From Hufsiella arboris (GTDB taxonomy: Bacteria > Bacteroidota > Bacteroidia > Sphingobacteriales > Sphingobacteriaceae), in the NCBI RefSeq assembly GCF_009834875.1, contig NZ_WVHT01000004.1, forward strand, positions 310,001-374,000: a stretch of DNA of 64,000 bases. The letters are read 5' to 3'. The notes beneath the pieces are model-generated. The model was given only the letters and a program-made list of their open reading frames with translations, made no database searches and was not told the DNA's origin. How positions within the stretch are numbered: the stretch's first letter is position 1; each line of letters starts with the position of its first letter. A program made the position numbers and the translations under genes. Positions 9,316 through 16,432 of this stretch are shown here, piece after piece.

Positions 9316-10002
9316 ATGTTTCAAATCCCTGGAAATTTACAATTTATCACAACCGCCGACGGCTCGAAAACACTGTTTAACTCACAGATTGGCGAAAACT
9401 ATCACTCAAAACACGGCGCGTTCCAGGAAAGCCGGCATGTGTTTGTTAAATCAGGACTTGAATATTTCCTCAACCTAACAAAGAAAACACAAGTGAGTAT
9501 TCTTGAGGTTGGATTTGGGACGGGCCTTAATTTTTTGCTTAGTGCAGAGTATTGTTATGAAAAATCGATTGAACTTGATTACACCGGAATTGAAGCGTTT
9601 CCATTACCTGAAACGGTTATTTCGGCCACTGGTTACAACGATTATGTTCGTTCCGATTTATGGATGGCATTCAATACGCATTATCGTAAAGCACTTTTGC
9701 AGCCTGCTGTCATTAACGAAATTTGCAATCTTAACATAGCGCATACAGAGCTTTTACAATTCGTTTCAAATAAAAAGTTTGATATAATTTACTTCGATGC
9801 CTTTGCGGCCATTCATCAACCGGAAATGTGGAATGACGAGGCACTGGCACATATCACGGATTTTCTCAATACAGGTGGTGTATTCGTCACTTACGCCATA
9901 ACTGGTAATCTCAAACGATCGATGAAACGGCTCGGTTTTTCTATTGAAAAAGCGCCGGGAGCGCCGGGAAAACGCGAAATGCTACGCGCTGTAAAATTAT
10001 AG
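9316..10002 (+). CDS. mnmD: tRNA 5-methylaminomethyl-2-thiouridine methyltransferase (MnmD)
   Basis: A 228-aa stand-alone MnmD (the methyltransferase half of the bifunctional MnmC). The SAM-binding motif I is EVGFGTGLNFL at residues 64 onward; YTGIEAFPL and the acidic DIIYFDAFA motif follow, and the C-terminus PGAPGKREMLRA is characteristic. It performs the last methylation to mnm5s2U34 in the wobble position of certain tRNAs, without the FAD-dependent MnmC domain, as usual in Bacteroidota. Confidence 0.9.
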   Translation: MFQIPGNLQFITTADGSKTLFNSQIGENYHSKHGAFQESRHVFVKSGLEYFLNLTKKTQVSILEVGFGTGLNFLLSAEYCYEKSIELDYTGIEAFPLPETVISATGYNDYVRSDLWMAFNTHYRKALLQPAVINEICNLNIAHTELLQFVSNKKFDIIYFDAFAAIHQPEMWNDEALAHITDFLNTGGVFVTYAITGNLKRSMKRLGFSIEKAPGAPGKREMLRAVKL

Positions 10003-10061
10003 TTGCACAAGGAATTACATGACATTTAAATGATATATTTAGATTATTCATTTAAACCTCT

Positions 10062-10487
10062 ATGACAATAGTAAAAAAGCTTATCGTCGTTCCATTAGTT
10101 CTCGCAGCATTCATTTTTGTAGCTGCTACATTTCCGCAGCCACAAACAAAGCCGGAAATGCCCAAGCCAAAAAACCTGAAGGTTCTTCCGAAGGATATCA
10201 GCCACGAAGATCTGGATAAAATAATGGATGGCTATAAAGTCGCCTTGGGTGTGAAATGCAATTTTTGCCATGCGCAGTCGCAAACTGATCCAAAACACCT
10301 TGACTTCGCCAGTGACGAAAACAAACACAAGGATATTGCACGGGCTATGATGCGAATGACAGCAAAGATCAATAAGAAATATTTCAAAGATGCCGAGCAC
10401 AAGGAAGGCGCAAACCTGTTAAGCGTTGATTGTATAACTTGCCACAACGGCAATAAAGAACCAAAAAATTCTAATTTGTCGAAATAA
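10062..10487 (+). CDS. Di-haem c-type cytochrome, exported
   Basis: A 141-aa protein with an N-terminal hydrophobic export segment (residues 5-23) and two CxxCH haem-binding motifs: CNFCH at 66-70 and CITCH at 124-128. The region DKIMDGYKVALGVKCNFCHA resembles the cytochrome subunit family related to photosynthetic reaction-centre cytochrome c (PF02276-like), widespread in non-photosynthetic Bacteroidota. Electron partner unknown. It is followed by a terminator and probably transcribed alone. Confidence 0.85.
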   Translation: MTIVKKLIVVPLVLAAFIFVAATFPQPQTKPEMPKPKNLKVLPKDISHEDLDKIMDGYKVALGVKCNFCHAQSQTDPKHLDFASDENKHKDIARAMMRMTAKINKKYFKDAEHKEGANLLSVDCITCHNGNKEPKNSNLSK

Positions 10488-10492
10488 TATTT

Positions 10493-10523
10493 CACCGGAT
10501 AGTTTTACCTGTCCGGTGTTTTT
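10493..10523 (+). terminator. Rho-independent terminator after cytochrome gene
   Basis: CACCGGA (10493-10499) pairs with TCCGGTG (10512-10518), with a 12-nt loop and a following run of five T. Confidence 0.7.
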
Positions 10524-10702
10524 GAAGCCCTAAACTGCTTACTTTATTGCGTCGTCAAACATTCGTGCCTGGCGTATTCGGTCATTTCTTTCTGCCTTGA
10601 CATGTCGCGAACAACCCTAAAATTGTCCCCGATAGCCCTTACTTGTCCGGGCCCGCAGCTTAACTTTATGTTATCGAATGTCTCTGCGAAACGTAACCTT
10701 TC

Positions 10703-11420
10703 ATGAAAGCATTTCTTGCGACTTTTTTACTCATTTACACATTGTCTGCTCCTGCCCAGGAAAAAATTGTAATGAGTACACATCGTTTTTTTTCTAAAAC
10801 CGATAAAATTGCAGAGCTGGAAAAAGCCCTGGCAACACATACTGGAAAATTTCACCAAGGAAATAACAAATGGACAATTTACAGGATACTTTCAGGGCCG
10901 GATGCCGGTGGATATCACCAGGAAGAAGGACCAATAGCATGGACGCAGATAGAGCCGGCTACCGGAAAAACTTCAGCAGCCGAAGAAGATTTATATAAAA
11001 CCGTTGCGCCTTTGACGTCGGCAATTGGTGCCGGTTGCGCAATATACCGAAGCGATTTGAGTACATCCGCTTCTGATGATTTCACCGACGAAATCTCTAT
11101 AAGTCATGTATTTTATAAACCAGGATCGGAACTAATCATGGCAGAAGCCTTGGGGAAGATGAAAAAAGCGTGAAAAGCAGGAAGAAAATGTAGCAGTATT
11201 TCAAAACGCAACGTCGGGCCCTCAGCATTTCATTTTGGTAACATGGCATAAACAAGGCTGGAAAGAAAAAGATCCCGGCTACTTAAAATCATTGGAAGAA
11301 AGATATAATGAAGTTAACGGGCTAAAATCTTACAACCAATATCTTGAACTGCTATCAAAAAATGTAGATCATATCTGGGATGAAATGCTTTCACGCAGAA
11401 AGGACTTGAGCTCGAAATAA
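10703..11420 (+). pseudogene. Secreted protein gene interrupted by one frameshift
   Basis: The first part (10703-11173) encodes a signal peptide (MKAFLATFLLIYTLSAPAQ) and 156 aa. It stops right after an AAAAAA run at 11162-11167. Reading one base further along at this run gives a continuous frame (KKREKQEENVAVFQ, then HFILVTWHKQGWKEK) to the stop at 11418-11420, so the intact protein would be about 238 aa. Both halves have sensible composition. The homopolymer makes either a real inactivating indel, a sequencing error or slippage possible. Family not recognised. The gene is preceded by a 215-nt gap holding the cytochrome terminator. Confidence 0.7.
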
Positions 11421-11427
11421 TTTAATC

Positions 11428-11453
11428 GCTGTTGTTTCCCAACGGCTGCTTTT
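11428..11453 (+). terminator. Weak stem-loop between convergent genes
   Basis: GCTGTTG (11428-11434) pairs with CAACGGC (11440-11446), including one G-T pair, then TGCTTTT. It lies between the frameshifted secreted-protein gene and the end of the kinase gene. A plausible but weak terminator. Confidence 0.35.
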
Positions 11454-12786
11454 AAAACTGCAACACAAAAGCTGTCCCCTCACCTTCTTTTGACTGGACC
11501 TGGATATTGCCGTGATGCAGCAGCATGATTTGCTTCGAAAGGCTCAAACCGATGCCGCTTCCGTTTTTCTTAGTGGTAAAAAATGGCACAAATATCTTAT
11601 CCATTACATCGCGACTCATGCCGGGACCATTATCAGCTACTTTTATAAATGCTTTACGGCCGCTTAAGCCGGCAGTTAAGGTTATGTGTGGATTTTCGGT
11701 GTCTTTTAATGCTTCAATGGCGTTTACCAGCAAGTTAATCAATACTTGCTCCAGCAAGTTTCCATCTCCCTCTATAGACAAGCCGGGTTCTTTTAAAATA
11801 TTTTCGAAACCTATTTGTTTTTGCTGCAAGGTGGGCAACATAAGGTGGTGCAAATTTCCGGTTAGTTCGTGAATATAAATCTTGCTCAAATTAAGCGTGG
11901 TGATCTTATTCAAACTTCTGTATATCTCGGTAAACTTCAGCAGACCCTCGCTTCTGTTTTTTATGGTATCTATACCCAATTTTAAATCTTCAACCGCACC
12001 ATCTTCAAGCAGTTCTTCTACCGGCGCTTCCAGGCGATTTTTCAGGGTTCCCGCTAATGACGAAATTGGCGCAACAGAGTTCATGATTTCATGAGTCATT
12101 ACACTTAATAGTTTTTGCCAGGCTTTTGATTCCGTTTCGTCCAATGCTTCGTTTACATTCTGAAATGCTACGAGCATATATTTTTTATTACCTGTTTGAA
12201 AAGCCGTACCTGAGAGTAAAATTTTCAGCGCGTCTTTGTCGGGGTTTGCTACCGCAATTTTGCTGTCACCGGGTTTTAAAGTTGATATTTCGTTGTATAA
12301 ACTTTCATCTCGTTTTTTTAAAGAGGTGATAGATTTCAAATAGGGTATTTTCAGAATATTTTTCAAGGATTCGTTCATCCAGCTTACCTCACCTGTTTCG
12401 GATTCATATAAAATGATTCCGGTGTCAACTAATTCAAGGATTTTCTGTAAATATTGATATTGCGTTTCCCTCTCCTTTGAGATAAGCTTTAGTTCTGAGT
12501 AAATCTCATTAAAACCCGCCCGCAACGGCCGAAGGCCACCGGCGTGCCGTACATCAAAATTTCGGGAAAAGTCACGGTAGTGAACCGATTCAATAAACTC
12601 CCCCATTTCATCAAAGGGTTTGAAATGAAACCGGTAAAGATCGGTCAATTGATACAGTAAAACCAGCAGCATTAAAAAGAAATAAAACTCCTGATGATGA
12701 AAATACAGGTAAGCCGCAAATGAGAACGTTACCGGAAGAAGCATTATCCGGATAAGAAGATTGCGGCGATATGTTCTAAATATCAT
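11452..12786 (-). CDS. Membrane-bound sensor histidine kinase (NtrB/ZraS-like partner of the adjacent regulator)
   Basis: A 444-aa kinase. Two hydrophobic segments at about 10-28 and 34-50 leave almost no periplasmic loop, so it probably senses within the membrane or cytoplasm. A HAMP-like linker, a PAS-like region (about 110-215, LVDTGIILYESETGEVSWMN) and HisKA follow, with phospho-acceptor H232 in SVMTHEIMNS. The C-terminal ATPase domain has the N box LLVNAIEAL, DNGPG and GSGIGL. It starts inside the end of the regulator gene (11-nt overlap), so the two are translationally coupled. The signal is unknown; the genomic position says it controls the exporter array. Confidence 0.92.
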   Translation of the reverse strand: MIFRTYRRNLLIRIMLLPVTFSFAAYLYFHHQEFYFFLMLLVLLYQLTDLYRFHFKPFDEMGEFIESVHYRDFSRNFDVRHAGGLRPLRAGFNEIYSELKLISKERETQYQYLQKILELVDTGIILYESETGEVSWMNESLKNILKIPYLKSITSLKKRDESLYNEISTLKPGDSKIAVANPDKDALKILLSGTAFQTGNKKYMLVAFQNVNEALDETESKAWQKLLSVMTHEIMNSVAPISSLAGTLKNRLEAPVEELLEDGAVEDLKLGIDTIKNRSEGLLKFTEIYRSLNKITTLNLSKIYIHELTGNLHHLMLPTLQQKQIGFENILKEPGLSIEGDGNLLEQVLINLLVNAIEALKDTENPHITLTAGLSGRKAFIKVADNGPGMSRDVMDKIFVPFFTTKKNGSGIGLSLSKQIMLLHHGNIQVQSKEGEGTAFVLQF

Positions 12787-14128
12787 ATTTATTCAACCGG
12801 CGATACAGCGCCGTTCTTGTTATTCCCAATTCTTTAGCAGCTTTGGATATATTACCGTTATTGCGATCGATTACTTTTAATATCGTGTTTTTTTCGATTG
12901 CACTTAATTTCAATTCATCTTCCTCTTCTTGTGCGGTCTGCTGTTCAATCGGCGAAAAGATCAGATCATCGGCATGCAGCGTATTACCTTCGCTCATAAT
13001 AACGGCGCGCTCAATGGTATACTGCAGCTCGCGGATGTTTCCCGGATAATGATATTGCATAAGTTTATCGAGTGCCCTGCGATCAAAATCAAGTTCCGGC
13101 TTTAAATATTTTTCGCAGTATAACTTGCAAAAATGCCGCGCTATTAACAAAATATCTTCTCCCCGCTTTCGCAATGGAGGCACCATTATTTCAACGGTGT
13201 TAATTCTGTAGATCAAATCTTTTCGGAAACGGCTTTCACTGGCAAGTTCGTGCATCGGGACATTGGTAGCACAAATCAGCCTGATATCGATATCGACAGG
13301 TGTATTATTACCTAGTCGAGTTACCTGGCGGTTTTGTAAAACACTTAACAACTTAGCCTGCTGCTGCAACGAAATATTACCGATTTCGTCGAGGAATAAA
13401 GTTCCTTTGTTAGCAGATTCAAACCGGCCCTGCCGATCCTCACGTGCGTCGGTAAACGCCCCTTTTTTATGTCCGAACAATTCACTCTCAAACAATGTCT
13501 CAGACAATGCGCCCACATCCACTTTTACATAAGGCTGATCAGCACGAAGTGATTGCTGATGAATAGCTTTAGCGATCAGGTCCTTCCCTGTTCCGTTTTC
13601 ACCCAAGATCAGGATATTCGCATTGGTTGGGGCAACCTTTTTTATTTTGAAGAAGATCTGCTGCATGATCTCTGACTCGCCGATCATCACGTTTTCCGAA
13701 GAAGATACGCTGACCTTCATAGGCGCCCTTTTATTATCCTTTTTGTTTTCTACCGATTCCTGGATGGAATTAATAAGCACCTCGTTGTGCCAGGGTTTAA
13801 CGATAAAATCAGATGCTCCTACTTTTAATGACCTAACTGCCAGATCAATACCTCCATATGCCGTTATCATAATAACGCATGCATCCGGCTGCATCGATTT
13901 AATTTTACGTAGCCAGAATATCCCCTCATTGCCAGTGTTAATGGCACTCTTAAAATTCATATCTAATAAAATCACATCGAATTGAAAGCTGGTAAGAAGC
14001 GATGGAATATTCTCCGGGTTCTTTTCAGTGATAACTTCTTTCACTTCTTTTTTCAGCAGAAGTTTCACCGCCGTCAAAACATCTATATCATCATCAATAA
14101 CCAGAATAGAGGCATTTTTTAAAAGCAT
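12776..14128 (-). CDS. NtrC-family sigma-54-dependent response regulator
   Basis: A 450-aa regulator with three domains: a receiver (acidic pocket DDD at 12-14, phospho-acceptor D56 in DVILLDMNF, K111), a sigma-54 interaction AAA+ domain (Walker A GENGTGKD at 176-183, loop GAFTDA at 223-228, Walker B GTLFLDEIG at 242-250, and an arginine-rich sensor region), and a C-terminal Fis-type helix-turn-helix (GNISKAAKELGITRTALYRR). GAFTDA replaces the classical GAFTGA loop that touches sigma-54. Phosphorylated, it should bind enhancer sites and open RpoN promoters; six matching modules lie in this window. It is first gene of the kinase operon and divergent from the adaptor gene. Confidence 0.95.
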   Translation of the reverse strand: MLLKNASILVIDDDIDVLTAVKLLLKKEVKEVITEKNPENIPSLLTSFQFDVILLDMNFKSAINTGNEGIFWLRKIKSMQPDACVIMITAYGGIDLAVRSLKVGASDFIVKPWHNEVLINSIQESVENKKDNKRAPMKVSVSSSENVMIGESEIMQQIFFKIKKVAPTNANILILGENGTGKDLIAKAIHQQSLRADQPYVKVDVGALSETLFESELFGHKKGAFTDAREDRQGRFESANKGTLFLDEIGNISLQQQAKLLSVLQNRQVTRLGNNTPVDIDIRLICATNVPMHELASESRFRKDLIYRINTVEIMVPPLRKRGEDILLIARHFCKLYCEKYLKPELDFDRRALDKLMQYHYPGNIRELQYTIERAVIMSEGNTLHADDLIFSPIEQQTAQEEEDELKLSAIEKNTILKVIDRNNGNISKAAKELGITRTALYRRLNKYDI

Positions 14129-14224
14129 ATGCGTTATATTATCGTCAGTTCTTTATCTACAAGTATACCATTTATCCAAATAACTACAGATCAGCTTTCT
14201 TTAGCCGGTGCTCTTTTATTCCCT

Positions 14225-14261
14225 GTATCACTTGCGGACAAAAAGTGTCCGTTAACGAACA
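14225..14261 (+). promoter_or_regulatory. Putative enhancer pair, module A
   Basis: The inner palindrome TGTCCGTTAACGAACA (14246-14261) matches the TGTTCG-N4-CGAACA type. A partial outer site at 14225-14240 keeps only its right arm, CGGACA. CGGACA (14235-14240) also pairs with TGTCCG (14246-14251) as a perfect inverted repeat. It lies between the divergent regulator and adaptor genes, and so could serve both. Confidence 0.7.
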
Positions 14262-14314
14262 CCGTACACCTTTTAATCACGCTTAAATTAATGAAAACAA
14301 GATATTTAACCGTT

Positions 14315-14330
14315 TGGCATATACTTTACA
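14315..14330 (+). promoter_or_regulatory. Sigma-54-like -24/-12 promoter, module A (adaptor operon)
   Basis: TGGCATATACTTTACA: TGGCA-N6-TTACA, one base from the RpoN consensus TGGCA-N6-TTGCA (A for G in the -12 GC pair). It begins 69 bp after the start of the inner palindrome and ends 36 nt before the adaptor start codon. Confidence 0.65.
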
Positions 14331-14366
14331 TAAGCATTATCAATTGAATTAAATCTAAGATACTAA

Positions 14367-15617
14367 GTGGACAGAATTATTGAAAAGAAGAAATGGACGA
14401 CCAAGCGGATTGCGACAATCGCCGGTATTACGGGGCTTGTTGCTCTTATTGGTGCAAGTTATTTTCTGACATCCGGAAAAAGCAAAGTCAATGTCGACAC
14501 CGAACGCATTACAGTCAGTGAGATCAAACAGGGACCATTTCAGGAATTTATACCATTAAATGGCATTGTTTTGCCCGAAACAACCATATACCTGGATGCC
14601 CAGGAAGGCGGACGGGTTGAAGAAAAATATGTGGAAGACGGGGCAGTTATGAAAAAGGGCGATCCGATTATGCGCCTTTCCAATACCGACCTCGAGCTGA
14701 ACCTGGTTAACCAGGAAACTTCGGTGTTCAACCTGCTGACACAAATGCAAATTTCCCGTAACGCCGCTCAGCAGAATACTATAACAAAGCTGAACCAAAT
14801 GGCAGATGTTGAAAATGCTTACAAAGAAGCGGAACGTCTTTACAATCTGAACAAGAATTTATACGAAAAAAAAGCTATCGGTGCGCAAGAATTTAAGCAA
14901 TCGCAGATAGCATTTGACTACCAGGTAAAACGCAGAAAATTAACCAGGCAAATATTGCAACAGGACTCTGTGTCTACCAAACAAGAACTTGAACAAACAA
15001 AGCAATCGTACAACCGTACGCAAAATGCATTGGCAGTAATGCGTCAAAAAGTGGGCGACCTGGTGGTACGGGCACCGGTTGACGGACAGCTCACTTCCCT
15101 TGACGCTGAGATTGGACAAAACAAAAATAAAGGCGAGCGCCTCGGACAAATCGACGTATTAAGCGGTTATAAGATTCGTGCTGACATTGATGAACATTAT
15201 ATTACCCGTGTTTTTAATGGCTTAATGGCTGATTTTGACCTCGATGATAAAACCTATAAGTTAAAGATTAAAAAAGTGTTCACCCAGGTGAATAATGGCC
15301 GCTTCCAGGTAGACATGGAGTTTACAGGTGAAGTTCCAAAGAAAATTCGCCGCGGCCAAACTCTTCAGGTAAGATTAGCGCTTGGCGATGAAACCCGCGC
15401 ACTTTTACTGCCTAAAGGAGGATTTTATCAGCAGACCGGCGGTAACTGGATATTTAAATTATCGTCAGACGGAAAAACAGCATTTAAAGTAGACATGCAA
15501 CTTGGCCGCCAAAATCCCGACTATTATGAAGTATTACAAGGATTAAAGCCAGGCGACAAGGTTGTGACTTCCAGTTACGAGAACTATGGAGATATGCAGG
15601 AATTGGTTCTGAAATAA
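14367..15617 (+). CDS. HlyD/MacA-family periplasmic adaptor protein
   Basis: A 416-aa membrane-fusion protein with an N-terminal membrane anchor (about 15-34). The first lipoyl half and barrel strand contain VLPETTIYLDAQEGGRVEEKYVEDG. A long alpha-helical hairpin (about 105-235) is rich in Gln, Asn and Lys, then comes the second lipoyl half VVRAPVDGQLTSLDAEIGQ and beta-barrel/membrane-proximal domains (LRPGDK-like GLKPGDKVV near the end). It would link inner-membrane permeases to an outer-membrane channel; no TolC-like gene is in the window. The start is GTG at 14367, the only reasonable start before the anchor. The ATPase gene follows after 71 nt. Confidence 0.92.
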   Translation: MDRIIEKKKWTTKRIATIAGITGLVALIGASYFLTSGKSKVNVDTERITVSEIKQGPFQEFIPLNGIVLPETTIYLDAQEGGRVEEKYVEDGAVMKKGDPIMRLSNTDLELNLVNQETSVFNLLTQMQISRNAAQQNTITKLNQMADVENAYKEAERLYNLNKNLYEKKAIGAQEFKQSQIAFDYQVKRRKLTRQILQQDSVSTKQELEQTKQSYNRTQNALAVMRQKVGDLVVRAPVDGQLTSLDAEIGQNKNKGERLGQIDVLSGYKIRADIDEHYITRVFNGLMADFDLDDKTYKLKIKKVFTQVNNGRFQVDMEFTGEVPKKIRRGQTLQVRLALGDETRALLLPKGGFYQQTGGNWIFKLSSDGKTAFKVDMQLGRQNPDYYEVLQGLKPGDKVVTSSYENYGDMQELVLK

Positions 15618-15649
15618 TAAACGCAATAAATTAAATAAAGATAAACCTA

Positions 15650-15682
15650 GGCTGTTAGCTCATAGCTGAAAGCTCAAAGCTC
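15650..15682 (+). repeat. Short AGCT-rich intergenic repeat before the ATPase gene
   Basis: The gap between adaptor and ATPase genes contains several near copies of the heptamer type TTAGCTC, ATAGCTG, AAAGCTC, AAAGCTC in tandem. The same word family recurs in gaps near 23770-23850 and 53840-53910. Confidence 0.5.
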
Positions 15683-15688
15683 AAAAAA

Positions 15689-16366
15689 ATGATTAAAATA
15701 ACTGATTTACAAAAGTACTACCGTACGGAAGAGGTAGAAACAGTAGCCTTAAACAATGTTTCACTGGAAGTTAAGGAAGGCGAATTCGTTGCCATTATGG
15801 GGCCATCCGGATGTGGCAAATCAACTTTGCTTAACATTTTAGGCTTGCTGGATGATCCGGATGAAGGAAGCTACCTTTTCAATGACATCGAAGTTGCGAA
15901 GTTCAACGAACGCAAGCGCTCTGATTTAAGGAAACACAATATTGGTTTCGTATTTCAAAGTTTTAACCTGATTGACGAGCTGACAGTTTATGAAAACGTG
16001 GAGCTTCCGCTTATCTACACTAAAGTAAGCGCTACAGAACGTAAAAAACGCGTAGAAGAGGTATTGGAGAAAATGCAAATCATGCATCGCCGAAACCACT
16101 TTCCACAGCAGCTATCGGGCGGTCAGCAGCAGCGTGTAGCCGTAGCACGCGCCGTGGTTAATAACCCAAAACTGATACTGGCGGATGAGCCTACAGGAAA
16201 TCTGGACTCGTCAAATGGTAATGAAGTAATGCAGCTATTAACAGAATTAAACGAGGCGGGAACAACCATCGTGATGGTTACTCACTCGGAGCATGATTCA
16301 CGTTACACACACCGTATAATAAGAATGCTCGACGGACAAACCGTAACTGAAAATATTCTCGTTTAA
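15689..16366 (+). CDS. ABC transporter ATP-binding protein, MacB/LolD type
   Basis: A complete 225-aa nucleotide-binding domain: Walker A GPSGCGKST (38-46), Q-loop Q90, signature LSGGQQQR (142-149), Walker B LILADEP (162-168), D-loop NLDS (171-174) and H-loop H199. The GNLDSSNGNEVMQLL stretch and lack of any fused membrane domain are typical of the MacB/LolD/FtsE branch that powers FtsX-like permeases. It is the only ATPase gene in the window and stands directly before 18 permease genes, so it probably serves many or all of them. Confidence 0.97.
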   Translation: MIKITDLQKYYRTEEVETVALNNVSLEVKEGEFVAIMGPSGCGKSTLLNILGLLDDPDEGSYLFNDIEVAKFNERKRSDLRKHNIGFVFQSFNLIDELTVYENVELPLIYTKVSATERKKRVEEVLEKMQIMHRRNHFPQQLSGGQQQRVAVARAVVNNPKLILADEPTGNLDSSNGNEVMQLLTELNEAGTTIVMVTHSEHDSRYTHRIIRMLDGQTVTENILV

Positions 16367-16432
16367 GTTCCTGTCACATGTCACCTTTTGGTGTTGCCGG
16401 CAGTCTTACAACTAAAATTTAATCGCTTAGCC

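Noticed and set aside
10553-10702. Words like TGTCGCGAACA and CCTGGCG upstream of the frameshifted secreted-protein gene as a seventh regulatory module
   Set aside because: The arms are not spaced as in the six modules and no -24/-12 element follows at the right distance.
14129-14245. A minus-strand -24/-12 promoter for the regulator gene
   Set aside because: No TGGCA-N6-TTGCA-like sequence was found on the minus strand in this interval.
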